Below are positions 1 to 11,800 of a stretch of 64,000 bases of DNA, one piece after another. The position numbers and the translations under genes are program-made. The stretch's first letter is position 1. Each line of letters starts with the position of its first letter. Below the pieces are notes generated by a model. That model was not told the origin of the DNA and searched no databases. It worked only from the letters and a program-made list of their open reading frames with translations. Source of the stretch: Balanoglossus misakiensis (lineage: Eukaryota; Hemichordata); the NCBI GenBank assembly GCA_040954595.2, contig CM082581.2:14568998-14632997 (forward strand), written 5' to 3'.

Positions 1-3000
1 GCCTGCACAGAGGTACATGTACCAGGCACCTCTGTTGAGTCTGTGTCCTTGGGCCATCAACACAGAACTGGCTGATTGCCAACTCATTTCTGTTTCAAAT
101 ATATGCCACCAGGCTGTTTTCGTCTGTTCAAAGGAGTTGCACAAACAGATCCTGTACCAGTAAAGTACAGGACAATATTTACCAGCAAATCTGTATCTAA
201 ATACTATCTTGGCACATTCTCAAAGTGGTTATTTGCAGTTCTTCATAGTGGGAAGTAAATGTCGCAACACACATTGAACATTAATCCCAGTTTTAATATT
301 TCTTCACATCACATATCACAATTTTCATCTCTGGCTCACCATCTAAAAAATTAAAAAAAATTATATTGAAAAATCTGTTCTAGGAAAAGTCCTGTCAGAA
401 ACTATATGATTAGGAAAAAATTTCGATAACCTTAAAAATTCCTGCAGAATTCACTTGAGGCTTTTAGTAGTGGATTGTTAGTTGCCAGATCTGAAATTCA
501 TGACACCGCCCATTATTAATTGGAATGTGGCAGCATACTATTTTTATGCGGCATCTGTGAGTTCACATACAGGTACTTCTGTGTAGAAACCAACAGTGTA
601 ATGAATGTTGAAATAGTATGGTGATGTGTTTTGTCAGAGTTTAATAGCTTGCGAATCTATCTCAACATTTAGTCAGTGTAGACCTACAAAGTCGAAACTA
701 CAATTATAAGTACATGAAATTACATTTAAATAGTTACATAATTGTATATACATTCCATGTTCCATGACGAGGCCAAATTTTCTACTCCAATAACATACTT
801 AAGCACTTCTCCATTTTTGGCATGAAATGTGGGATTTAAATTCATCAACTTTGTTGCCAAACACAATGAACAAATATTTGCTTGTTCCTTTTAAAATTCC
901 ATTTCTGTGTTGTATAATTGATTTTCTGAAAAAGACAAACAAATATCACATGTTCGTTTTGTTGCACAATACATTTTTGTCCTTTTGTATCAAAAATAAT
1001 TCCAATACACAAAACTTCCTGCCCATAATAATCTATCACTTGCTTCACCCAAGGTTTAAGCAATAGCAGTTTGCATAGTAGAAAAGTGACTACCAATACC
1101 TTTACCAATACCTTTACAGTGTAAAATCTGATCAGAATCATTTCAAACTTATTCTTAATTTATTCAAATAGGCAAACAGAGGTTACTATTATTCCAATGG
1201 CACTTTTGTGGAGGGTAGTACCCAGGTAAATGTTACCAGGGTTCCCCAGTCATTTTAGGAGAAGTCAATGTCAAATTTCAAAAATCAAGTAGGTGATAAC
1301 GGGGAGGAAATGGTGTATATTAAATATAAAGCAATTGTTTGAGATTTTGGCTTCTGTACAGTTTTGCAGCCAATATCCTACAATGTGTGTGGGGTCAGTG
1401 CCGTGAAGGATGTTTTGAATGGAGAATTTTGGACCAGAAATTGCTGAAAGATAAAAGTTCAGCTCATTTGTGAAGAAGATGACCCACCTTATAAACTCGA
1501 AGTTGAATATGGTAGATTGTACTTTTCTCTGTGCCCATTGAAGCAACTAACAGATTTGCATGACTTACATTTTTTATGAATAAAGTAAAACCATGTGAAC
1601 TAAAGGATAATGATCATCTTTTGCGCATGTGCCAAACCAGAGACTCAGGTTACAAAAATTGTATAAAGTCAATGACATAAGGCAGTGTGCTGCCCTAACA
1701 ACAGACAAGATGGCGGTGACCATAGTCTGTATCGAAGATCGGGAAAAGACAGCAAATTGGGTGAAACGAAGTGACAAAACTAAAGTCTACTTATAATTTG
1801 TGCACGAAATATGGAAGTGAACGGTGTCCACTATTTGAATGTGTTGAACGCAAAATTTGGAGAACATTTAGATGTTTAGATGGGCGTAATGTTTGTAACA
1901 CACAAAATTATGCACGTGTGTATAAGACGATCGTCGGCCTTTAAATATGAAAAGTTCATCATGAGATCATACAGTGCCATTATTCTTCAATACCATTATA
2001 TACTCCTACGGAGTTCAGTGTGTGGCCACTTTAGCTGTTTATGCCAAGCTTCTGTTCCACTCCCCCTCCCCCCCCCCAATTGTTGTAGTTGCCCGACCTG
2101 CATCGGAGAAAGTGGGCTAGACTTATAATGGGTAGAGTCACATGATGGGTACAGTACAATGCACTTTGTTCACACTTTCCCTTATCTGGTTTTGCAATGC
2201 CATGTCTATTGCCTGTTGATGTGTTGAATTCATTGTCATTACATGTAACTCTTTGTACACATTTACTTCTTTCTGTAAAACATACAGCATACAGCTGACA
2301 CTAATCTGATATTTTGCTGAGTATAGCAGTGTGCTCTAAACCCTTTGACTGCCTTGATTCAGTCCCTACCCATTGTTTTCTATGGTAAAGTTGGACCTCT
2401 ATAGAGGGATAAAGAGCAATTTCATACAGCCATGAAAGGTGCCCTGACCAAGATTCCATTGTGTAGCTGACTAGATAAGATGTAGGGTCATTGACACTTT
2501 CTGCAAGAGCGGGGGTAGGTGGGGGGAGGGGGATTGGTTCAAAAGTTTCTTTACATTCGTAATGCAACCTACACTGCATGGTGTCTCAGAAGAAGGTTGT
2601 TCTCTCCAACTCTTGTACTTGCACAGGAGTGAGCAGTCAGTTCGTAGTTCCAAAACCAACACTAACTTGCCAGAGCTTGTTGACTTCATAGACCTGCCAG
2701 TTGCTATTTATGTGGTAATTAAAAAAAATCACTATTCTGTTAGGCTATTTTACTCAGAACAGTTTTATAACAGGCCACCCATAAAAATTGCCAGCCTGTG
2801 AACTTATTAGACTTTGTGGATGTGCTCACCCTTGTCGCAAACAAATCAACATCCCTTTGCGAGGGGAGTTGAAACTTATATTCTCTCACATTTTGTTGGT
2901 TAATTGAGATCTCCAAAATTGAGAATAAAAATTGGGGGACACCATGCAAAATTTTCAGAGAGAGCAAAATTGTCTCAAATTTTAATTTCAAAATGGTCGC

Positions 3001-3141
3001 CAATCTTTAAGTTAAATTTGATTTTCTGTCTCACTGTGTGTGTGTGTACCATAACAGGTTCAGTACCTTCATTACCAGGAAATGAAAACTACGTTGATTC
3101 TCATTCAAATGTACCATGCTGTGTCTGTTTGGGTATTTCAG
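1..3141 (+). other. Probable FANCI intron sequence
   Basis: No coding exon could be supported here. The sequence is AT-rich, with scattered stops in all frames, and ends in a good splice acceptor (GGTATTTCAG) at 3,141. I looked for the conserved FANCI segment that should immediately precede the exon at 3,142 and did not find it, so the previous exon is probably left of the window or too diverged to recognise. A degenerate MITE-like copy lies near 2,337-2,420 and pyrimidine-rich low-complexity sequence near 2,060-2,085. Confidence 0.5.
2337..2420. repeat. Degenerate MITE-like element, same family as 12,719-12,807
   Basis: It shares AAACCCTTTGAC, then CCATTGTTTTCTATGG and AAAGTTGGACCTC in the same order and spacing as the element at 12.7 kb (CCATTGTTTTCCATGG, AAGGTTGGACCTCG). 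Its right inverted repeat is decayed. Confidence 0.5.
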
Positions 3142-3255
3142 ATCAATTTGATGGAGCATTTCAAGCTAAGCACGTCTCGTGATTTCCGAATCAACACTGC
3201 GGCTGTCCAGGCTGCACTGCAACAACAAGATACCAGCTCATCAGAAGATGAAGAG
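3142..3255 (+). CDS. FANCI: FANCI, penultimate coding exon (partial gene)
   Basis: This 114-nt exon encodes 38 residues starting INLMEHFKLSTSRDFRI and ending in an acidic SSSEDEE stretch. The LMxHxKLSTSRDF signature matches my recollection of the extreme C-terminal region of Fanconi anaemia group I protein. FANCI pairs with FANCD2 in the ID2 clamp, which is monoubiquitinated and loaded on DNA at interstrand crosslinks in the nucleus. Boundaries are a TATTTCAG acceptor and a GAG|GTGAAA donor, both in phase 0. Only the C-terminal tail lies in the window; the catalytically relevant ubiquitination lysine and the helical repeats are upstream. The following exon joins in frame. Confidence 0.82.
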
Positions 3256-4361
3256 GTGAAAATGTTGAATAGTAAAACACAAATTCAAAATTGTAAAAGT
3301 CGAATTGTAGTAGTACTCTCCATAAACAGCTTGTGTTCAAGTAAAACTGGAAACATTGTGTATAAAGACAACATGGCAACTATCAAAGACTTCAAAAATT
3401 AACACATAAAGCTGTCTACAAGATAATTTTCAGGATACAATGCTGCACTTCCACATACCACATAAATCATCTGGCTTATACTTCAGTGCACACCAGGACA
3501 GTTTGCTTTGTTTTTCCTGATAATGATGTCACCATGTCATGAAAAGAATGTCACGATTCACATCAGTTTTATTGTGTTCACACTGACCTGATTGAGTACT
3601 CTGCTTACTTTGAAATGTTTGATTGCGTATCTTTCATTCCATTCTCATGCAAGCACTTGAAGGAGATCAATTGTTTGCATGTTAAACTGGACTCCTGCCA
3701 AATATTCACTGAGACCCCTGATAAGTCTAGAGGGTCTGTTTTGAGACCCGAGTAAACAGTCGTGATTTTCATGTTCACATCATATACATGTATCCCCATG
3801 ATCACGTCAGAGGGGCAGTGACATGATCATGCAAATTTTAAAACTTTGCAAGGCTTCTGAATTTCTGGTACCAGTTAACTGGAAATTAAGTAGACGCGTT
3901 TGTTGTCAAATCGCACTCATAAAAGTGCAATCAGTGAATGCACAACCGAGAGAATTAAAATTTAAACACGGTAAGTCATGTACTTCTCATTGTTAAGATA
4001 TTGATTTATAACATTCCCCTACCCGAAACTATCTACCGAAGAAATGGACTTTTGAAAAGTAATCAGTAATGTATCAGATGAACCTGAGCAAACAAAAAGT
4101 ACATGTATTTTTCATCTTAAGAATATTATTTTCCTATTTGGTTGATTTTTATGGTCTCAAGCACAACTTCTTGAAAATCCTGACATTTGTTTTAAATATT
4201 GACAAGGGCAGCTTGCTTTGTAATCCTTGAAAATGGGATGTGTGGCCTTCAACTTCTTGGACACTGTTTATAAAACACACGGAAGTTCTGGAAGTTTGAA
4301 TTATTTTGTGTGACTGGTGACTTACACCCTGGTGTATCATGATATACTATTCTCTGTCTAG

Positions 4362-4469
4362 GGTGATGAAGAAGAGAGTGATGGAGAAAAGGAAGCCAGT
4401 GATGAACCACTGGCCAAGAAGAGCAAGACAACGAGCAAAGGCAGCAAACTTAAAAAGGGCAGCAAATAA
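4362..4469 (+). CDS. FANCI: FANCI, last coding exon with stop
   Basis: After a TCTCTGTCTAG acceptor, 35 codons run in phase 0 to TAA at 4,467-4,469. The peptide is first acidic (GDEEESDGEKEASDE) and then strongly basic (KKSK, KGSKLKKGSK). This acidic-then-lysine-rich tail has the composition of the FANCI C-terminus, where a basic cluster serves as a nuclear localisation signal and contributes to DNA contact. The tail length and the preceding exon support a normal, intact gene end. The 1.1-kb intron between the last two exons (3,256-4,361) holds nothing else that I recognise. Confidence 0.82.
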   Translation, partial: GDEEESDGEKEASDEPLAKKSKTTSKGSKLKKGSK

Positions 4470-4750
4470 CGGACAAGGTGCAGTTGTTCCGTAAAAGAGA
4501 AGACAATTACACATGACAAGATCACTGCCCATTCTGAAAGATTTCATTTCACATGTTTCAGTGTTGTTGTTTTTCTCGTTTGTTTCTCATGAAATTGCTT
4601 CTTCTTTGAAAGAATGTTTTGGGTTCCAGTATTTACAGCCCTGAGCACTGCCATAAACTCATTAGAGTCAGAGCTTACTACAGCCATAAACAGAAGTTTC
4701 CATTGTGGCAGATTTGGGATAACAGCAATAAAATGACTTTTATTAACCCA
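4470..4750 (+). other. FANCI: FANCI 3' untranslated region
   Basis: Sequence from the stop codon to shortly after the AATAAA at 4,727. It is AT-rich and non-coding. The end is inferred from the signal position only. Confidence 0.6.
4727..4732 (+). promoter_or_regulatory. Polyadenylation signal AATAAA for FANCI
   Basis: A canonical AATAAA lies 258 nt after the FANCI stop codon, followed by a T-rich stretch (GACTTTTATT). Cleavage would fall at about 4,745-4,760. Confidence 0.65.
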
Positions 4751-7700
4751 CTGGTACCTCTGGTATGTTAGTATGGTTGATCCAAAGATGTAGGCTCCTT
4801 CTTCCGGGTGGGGGGGGGGGCATGTCGATGTTCCAAGGTATTAGTCAGACATGCTCAAAGTGAACTCATTCAAGTATTAGGGTATCAAGAACACTTTGCA
4901 TTTCCTTGCACACATGTACACCTGTATGTTTACTTTCTTAACACTGTATGTAGGACAAGTTATTCAGTTTCACACAAACGTACAAAACACATTTCTGGTT
5001 CCTTGTCTCAAATTGCACACTTTGTGTCCCTCAGTTGACATCCAAAATGGCCACTTTCACATATTCTGCCATGAAGCAGCCTGACAGTTTATCAACTGTT
5101 GTTTACTATACATATGTATTTTATTGGCATGCAAATTTATAAGGGAGATTAAGCAAAGTATCAGGATCTTCAACTGTTGAGTCAGTCCTATCTGAAATGT
5201 TTTTTTTTGTCAATTATGATATATAGACAAACTATTTTGTTTTGACAACTTTATTGATATGTTATTTCTTGATAACAGCTACTCTTTGAATTCAGCATAA
5301 TATTGTTTCTTCAAAAACTGATAAATAATATAAACTGATTTTACAGCAGTCCAGTGTTTTTTTTTCTAATCTTTAAGAGTTTCTCATTGATGATAGATTA
5401 AATCTATGGCAGTATACAAATGATGACTAAAAATATCTGATCTATACTGCCATATCTTTTATTTAAACTTAGACCAACCACTCGCCTCCACAAGTATCTT
5501 TGTACTCATTACTGAGGCTCATGAAATACATTATGACCCTTTTTTATATTGGAGAGTATTACGTCTTAGGATTTATGCAACAAAAATTCTCCTGCACACA
5601 CTACTTGTACATCCATTAAAACATTGTATGGGAACTTTCTGAACTTGCTGCTTCCCCCTTTATAAATTATTCATGTGTATGGTTACATGTGAGTTAATGA
5701 GGCATGAGGAATTTAGACTGACTGCCTCTTTGTAAAGTAATGATAGGCTGTAGATGGTATGGCACCCAGTAACATAGAAGTCTAGACCATGTTGGACATC
5801 TAGTAAATCTAGCTACAGTATTGGCCATTGTTTTTTTAACATTTGAAAATCCATTTGTTATATGGACACATGCTTTGAAATGTCTGTAAAACCATAGACA
5901 ACTCTCAACCATAGATAACTCTTCCCCCCTCTACTGTCTGTGGTAAAACTATATGAAATTCATTGGCATATTGCAACCATACACACACACACATAAACAT
6001 TGAAATGTAATGTCTTAAATTTCCATGTTTATTGCTTACAGTTTGCAAAATAGCACACAATGCTTCATGTAAGGACAAACAGAACACAATATCATCGAGC
6101 GACATTCAAAACAATAAAAGCATTTGTCCGGAAGTATTATAGCTAGTACATTAATTATTACAATAGTAAAGTAGTATGCCACATCCCCCACTGTAATCTT
6201 AGTATGCCTTGCAAGGCATCTTGTATGGGATCCTGGTTAAGATTAGAACACCAAGTGATCTTTTTGTCCCGTTTGAAGACAGAACCTTGGTGTGTTTATT
6301 CTCCTGAAGTCATATTTCAGGACCCCTCAAGTCTCTCATACAAATATTAAGCATACAAGAACATTGTATTTTTAGAACAAATTTGGAATGCAAGTCCATG
6401 TACATAAAAGGCACAGAAGATTCCATTTTTTCACCCGAACATAAATATGTAAAACAAAAAATCACTCTGGAAAGTAACTGTATAAAAGGTACACTTGTTA
6501 GCTATCATATAGTTGCGTACACATGAGTATAGTAAATCATAAAATCTCTTTCTACTTGAAAGCTGTAAAATACATAAGCTGCACATGCGAGCTATTAAAC
6601 AATGACAAACACTGTCAACATTTGATTTAGTTTGTTCCCTGTGTCCCCTGAATTGCTCTATCACTTCATATTTTTACCAATGTTCCTTTTCTGTAAATTT
6701 CAAGTGTTTCTCAGACTGAACAATTTATAGTGGTTAGACTGTGGCAACCAGAAATGCTACTTCAATTTTGGACTTTGGATTATCTCTTTACAGTTATTTA
6801 AAAGACTGAATGTTATGTCCATGTCATATCACAGTTCACTTGGAAATATGTTGTACAATAACGATTCCACTGGTACCTTGCATTGGTTATATATATTTTG
6901 TTGACAAAGTGTCCCGTTATAATTAAAAGTTCAAACTCTTCACTTAACATGCAAGAGAACACTAAAACTCTGCGATTCCTTTTTTGGAAATTTTCACAGA
7001 GAATACAAGTGCTATTTTCCAAGCCTTAACATGATACTTTCAAGGTACATAGTACATACAGATGAGTTGCTGGTATTTGTGCATATGAAAGTGTGTCCCT
7101 TACATCTAGCGTAACACTCCAGACTTGCACTTCACAAATTCCACAGAGAGTCAATCAACCCCCACGTTGTCACAGTGGAATAGTCCAGCTATTCTCCTTC
7201 ACTGGACCAACCAACTGTGGAGAAAACTGTAGGGTTCAACTGCCATGACTACTGCACCCTAACAAATTGTCAGAAAAAAAAATGGTGCCTGTCACAGTGT
7301 AAACACTGAGATCACATGACACACTTTTTGTGGACACAAAAAACCACATTACATGTTCATTTCATTAAGTGAATGCACTAGGTTGATACCAGCTAACTCT
7401 TATAAAGCATGAAGTTACCAAATATGGTAAAACATCTCGTTTATATGTAATTTTTCAAAAGATAGCCTCCTGAAAACTTTTGATAAATTCTATCATAAGA
7501 AAAGTTACACAGCAGATTGAAAAAAGTTACTAAATCTGAAACATCTCTTTAAATGCCATAGTAAATAAATACATGAACATGAATAAATATGATATGTTCA
7601 TTAAACATTATGTAATTTAGAATTCAATTTCTAGTAAATCCTTCGTCCGTTTCTGCAGCATGAGCTGAACTGTGACATCAAATTGCGATGTGGATTCTAT

Positions 7701-8677
7701 CAGTCACAGTCGCGACGAAGCAGTACCTTGATTCTAAGTTTGTAGCCCAATTTTTTTAAAGACAAACAAAATATCAATGAGATATTCCTCTGTCTGTGCG
7801 CATACAGTTCTGTGAAATTCATGAAATGCCTTCAGATTGGACCATGAGATTTAATATTCATCCGGAACAACAAACTTTGGAGCTTGCAGTATTTCTGGTA
7901 TCCTGTTAGCAAGAGATTTTCAAGGCGGCTGATTACAATTCGCTTTTCATCAAAATCTTTTACAAATCTTGTCTCATGAATGTAATGATATTGTTTGGTA
8001 ATCAGAGTTGGTTAAATATACAGAAAAATGAACATAATTTTAGATTTACAATGGATTAATCATTTAAAATTGTGTCATATCACATGATATTCTGATTAAA
8101 TGTCATAGCTGTAGTTTTTCATTGAATGTCTGGATCTGCTAAATTACATGCAAATAGTCACACTTAGAAATTACATAGTTAGAAAGATCTCTTTTAACAG
8201 TAAGTGCATTATGTTACAATTTCTGCTGTCAGATATTCTTAACTATTGATTAATAGCCAAATAAAACAAGCATCGTTACCGACTTATTATTAATATAGCT
8301 ATAAAGTAACATAACGGACATGCAAGCATATCATCTTTACAATGTTAATTTGTAATTGTAGCCACCAAAGCCTAATTTGCACACTGTACATGTCAACTGC
8401 TTTAGTTTATAAAAACAAAACATTTCAGTAACATAACAAAGATCCATTGGCAATATTTGTGCATGCTTGGTGTGAATGTCCACATTGTCTACTCTGGGTA
8501 CGGCATTTTCAGTGCAGGTTAGCAATCATGCTGGATTGGAAGTTCTCCTTATGCGTGGCGTCGATACGAAGCCATTTGTTAGTTTAACTGCAGCAATGCC
8601 TTAATTATAACTGCAGCTTTGTCAGTTCTTTTGAAGCAGAACAGCCAGCCAGTTAGTGTGGCCAGCAGCGGTTGGTT
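4751..8677. other. Convergent intergenic region / 3' UTR of the minus-strand gene
   Basis: No coding region is supported; open frames are short and of random composition. The two flanking genes converge here. Part of the right-hand side must be the 3' UTR of the PH-PDZ gene. Minus-strand AATAAA candidates (TTTATT on the plus strand) occur near 6,295 and 6,028 among others, and I cannot choose between them. A short (AC)n run lies near 5,982-5,993. Confidence 0.55.
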
Positions 8678-8809
8678 TTAAGATGGATTGAAGGCATATG
8701 CATACCAGTTTTTGGTCTCTTGAAGCTGTCTTTTCAGTTCCTTGATGAAATCGCACGGTTGTACCAGTATCACGATGTCTAGACCGACATCTTGCAGTTG
8801 CTTTTTCAC
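8678..8809 (-). CDS. PH-PDZ gene, last coding exon with stop
   Basis: The exon reads VKKQLQDVGLDIVILVQPCD then FIKELKRQLQETKNWYAYAF and NPS, stop TAA at 8,678-8,680. LDIVILVQP completes the second PDZ-like barrel and is followed by a short basic helix. The acceptor is CTGGGTACAG. Confidence 0.82.
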   Translation of the reverse strand: MKKQLQDVGLDIVILVQPCDFIKELKRQLQETKNWYAYAFNPS

Positions 8810-11800
8810 CTGTACCCAGCAAATTAACAAAAATCGCTGTTATCATGATGATACTTTCTGAACAATGCACTTTCGAAATTGCAGTACAATTCACAGGCAT
8901 ATTATCAGTATGATTAAAGCTTGTAAATTCATTGAAAAATAATGTATGTACTGGTAGATAGAACCTCATGCCATATAATGACAAATAATTTGTGCTTATA
9001 CCATAAACCATCACGTGAAAGGATTCAATCGAGTGCTACTTTGAGCTAACAATCGACGGTGATCACAGAAAACATGGAATAATTTCACGTGCACAAAAAA
9101 TAGTATACAAAATATGACTTACCTTTTGTGTGGAAGCAAACAGTGAAATTGGCTCAAAGTTGATTTCTGTTATCGCCCAGTTGCTGAGTCGATCAGAAAT
9201 GCTTCTACATTTGGGTTTCAGACCACTGGCATATGCAAGACCTTGAATGAACACCTGATCAATCTGCAGATTAGGAAGAAAATACAGCTCTGCTCAATTT
9301 TCCCTCGTAGAATACAATATAAGACTGGTTCATTTCTAAGTATTGCTTATCATAAACAATCGCGGCTAGTTGCTGGGTTTTGTCTTCAATTAGGATGATT
9401 TATAAGTGTTTGATTTTTCTTTCTCGGTTGGGTTTTTCCTAATTCAATGTCATGTACATTGTCATCTGAATTAGATTGTTTATCCAAACAAAAGCTGAAA
9501 TTGAGAAGCGGGTTTTCAAATTACCTCTGAGTGAACTGCTATGCCAGTACTCATACTTTTGACCACTATACCCCAGTCTTCATCAGGATGGTGCCTGTTC
9601 ATGGCAAACATCTGACCCAGGGGCATTCGACGGAATTGAACTTTGACCTGATAAATAAAAAACCATCAAGTCCATTAAGTCGTCAAATTCAGCCAAATGT
9701 GGGTAAATTTTCCACGGCATTCTGTTTAACAGCAATCCAAAATTTTCTGTTGAATGCTACAGAAGCATCAGAATCTATAGAATACTCTAGAACTATATAG
9801 AAGGGCACTGCCACACAAAACCTCGTGTTTTTTTCCTACACAGATTGAAACCTGCAAAATTCATGTCTTCTGGAAAGTGGAATATCTAAAAGTGAAAGCA
9901 GACCTAGGTGTATGTGCACTTACCACTGATGGTGATCTCTCGATGGCATCATATGCTTCGGCCACAGATTCCACGGCCTTGTCATTGATGGCTAAAATTT
10001 GATCGCCGACATGGAAAGTGTTCTGCAAGCTTTGGATGTCTGATTTCCAACCAGCAACCCTGCGAACGAACAAAGACCAAAATGTCACATTATTCAGGAA
10101 TCCAAATCACAAAAATAAAATCAATATATCAATATATAAAGTATGTTTACAATATTTTTGTATATTTATAATAGAGTCCCTTTATTAAGATAAGACAATG
10201 TGACTAAAAAATGATATGAGTCATGATACGTTTTCCTGACTAAAATGAGTACCGGTACACCACAAATTTTATAGTAAGTTGATATCTGACAGCTGTATAA
10301 GCAGACACTCACACATAGACTGCAGAAGTGAATATGAAAATACTTGTGACAGGTTAAATTGACCCCCAAAAACTCCACTTACCATACACTGTTAACAATA
10401 CCAACTAAAGCCACACTTTTACCAGCAAGGTATTCTCTCAGAATTGTTCTTGTCATTCCTTCGGTCTGTTTCATTTCTGAGTCCAACATACTGAAAATTA
10501 AGTCAAATTAAAATTTTAAATAAGGCAGATGAACACAATAAGTAAAGTGTACTATTTTTATGACATCTTTCGTTTAAGTTAAGTGTCTCAGACAAAGATA
10601 CACTTATGTACTATACACAAAAGTAAAATTCTATAGACATCAATAGAATGTTATAGCCTATAGAACTTTCATTGAAATTTATTGAACATCTGGGACATCA
10701 ATAGACTTCTATAGCCTATAGAATTTCCATTGAAATTTATAGAATTTCAATGGACATCGACAGAATTCTACACCTATAGAATTGACATTGGAATTTTTCT
10801 ATTGAATTTTATGCAAATGTCAGAATGCTATTGAACTTTAAGAACATTTTTCATAAAGGGCGTTTTGAATACTTACTCAAAGCTGAGTTTTCTTTCCTTT
10901 TTGGAACTCCTGCTTTCCGGTATTTTCGGCTTGAAATAATTTGGGTCCTGAGAATAGAGGTTTGCTTCTTGCTCTTGTGGTATCCTAGCCAGTACTTCAG
11001 GATGGAGTTGCCTGAAAGTGTTAAATTCATCGTCATCAAGCAGGTTTGGCATTGACCCAGACCTTGACCGCCTCTTCATCTTCTGTGCGCTGCTGCTAAC
11101 TTTGCATGGATTGATAAGAATGGCTTCTTGAGAGTTCTGCATGGCAGACATACTTGCATAGTTCGACCGTCTGACTGGTGGTGGTGGCGGTGGTGGTCTG
11201 CAGGGCAACTCTGCTGGATTATAATCCAAATAAGGAGAATCATCATCAAACAAATCACTGTCTCTCCCTGGATTTCCCATTGGAGGAGGTGGCAGAGATC
11301 CGTTCCCAGGCAGAGTTGGACCACCTGGTGGGTTTGGCAGTGGTCTTGTAGCTAGTTCCTGTCGTGACAGTTTCCTGGTCCTTAGAGCTGGCTTGTCTGT
11401 GGGCGAAGTGTCTCCTGATTCTTGAGAATACAAATTTGAAGAAAGTGTCCCTTCTCCCGGGTTCGGTAATGGTCTATTGAGCATTTCCTGTTGCGATAAT
11501 TTCCGGGTCTTGGTATTTTTCACTGGCACTGGCACAGGGGGTATGTCATACGGCGGTGGCTCATCAAACGGGTCTGTCATGGACCTGGATGGGGGGAATG
11601 GAAATGATGATGATGGGGAAGAGTCTGAGTGTCGGGAATTATGTCGCACATCAGCTGTAGAAGAGTTCTGTAATGCAACGGGAGGTACCACACTCCCATT
11701 TCTTCTGTCTCTAACTTTCGGCGAGTTCGGTATATTCTGTTCTGGAATTATATTTGCTAAGACTTCCGGTGACAGATGGTTATACATATTGGTAGAGAGT

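Noticed and set aside
2562-2801. Possible FANCI exon ending in VDFIDLPVAIYV followed by GTAATT
   Set aside because: It is open and has a CTCAG acceptor, but the peptide does not resemble the FANCI segment expected before the 3,142 exon.
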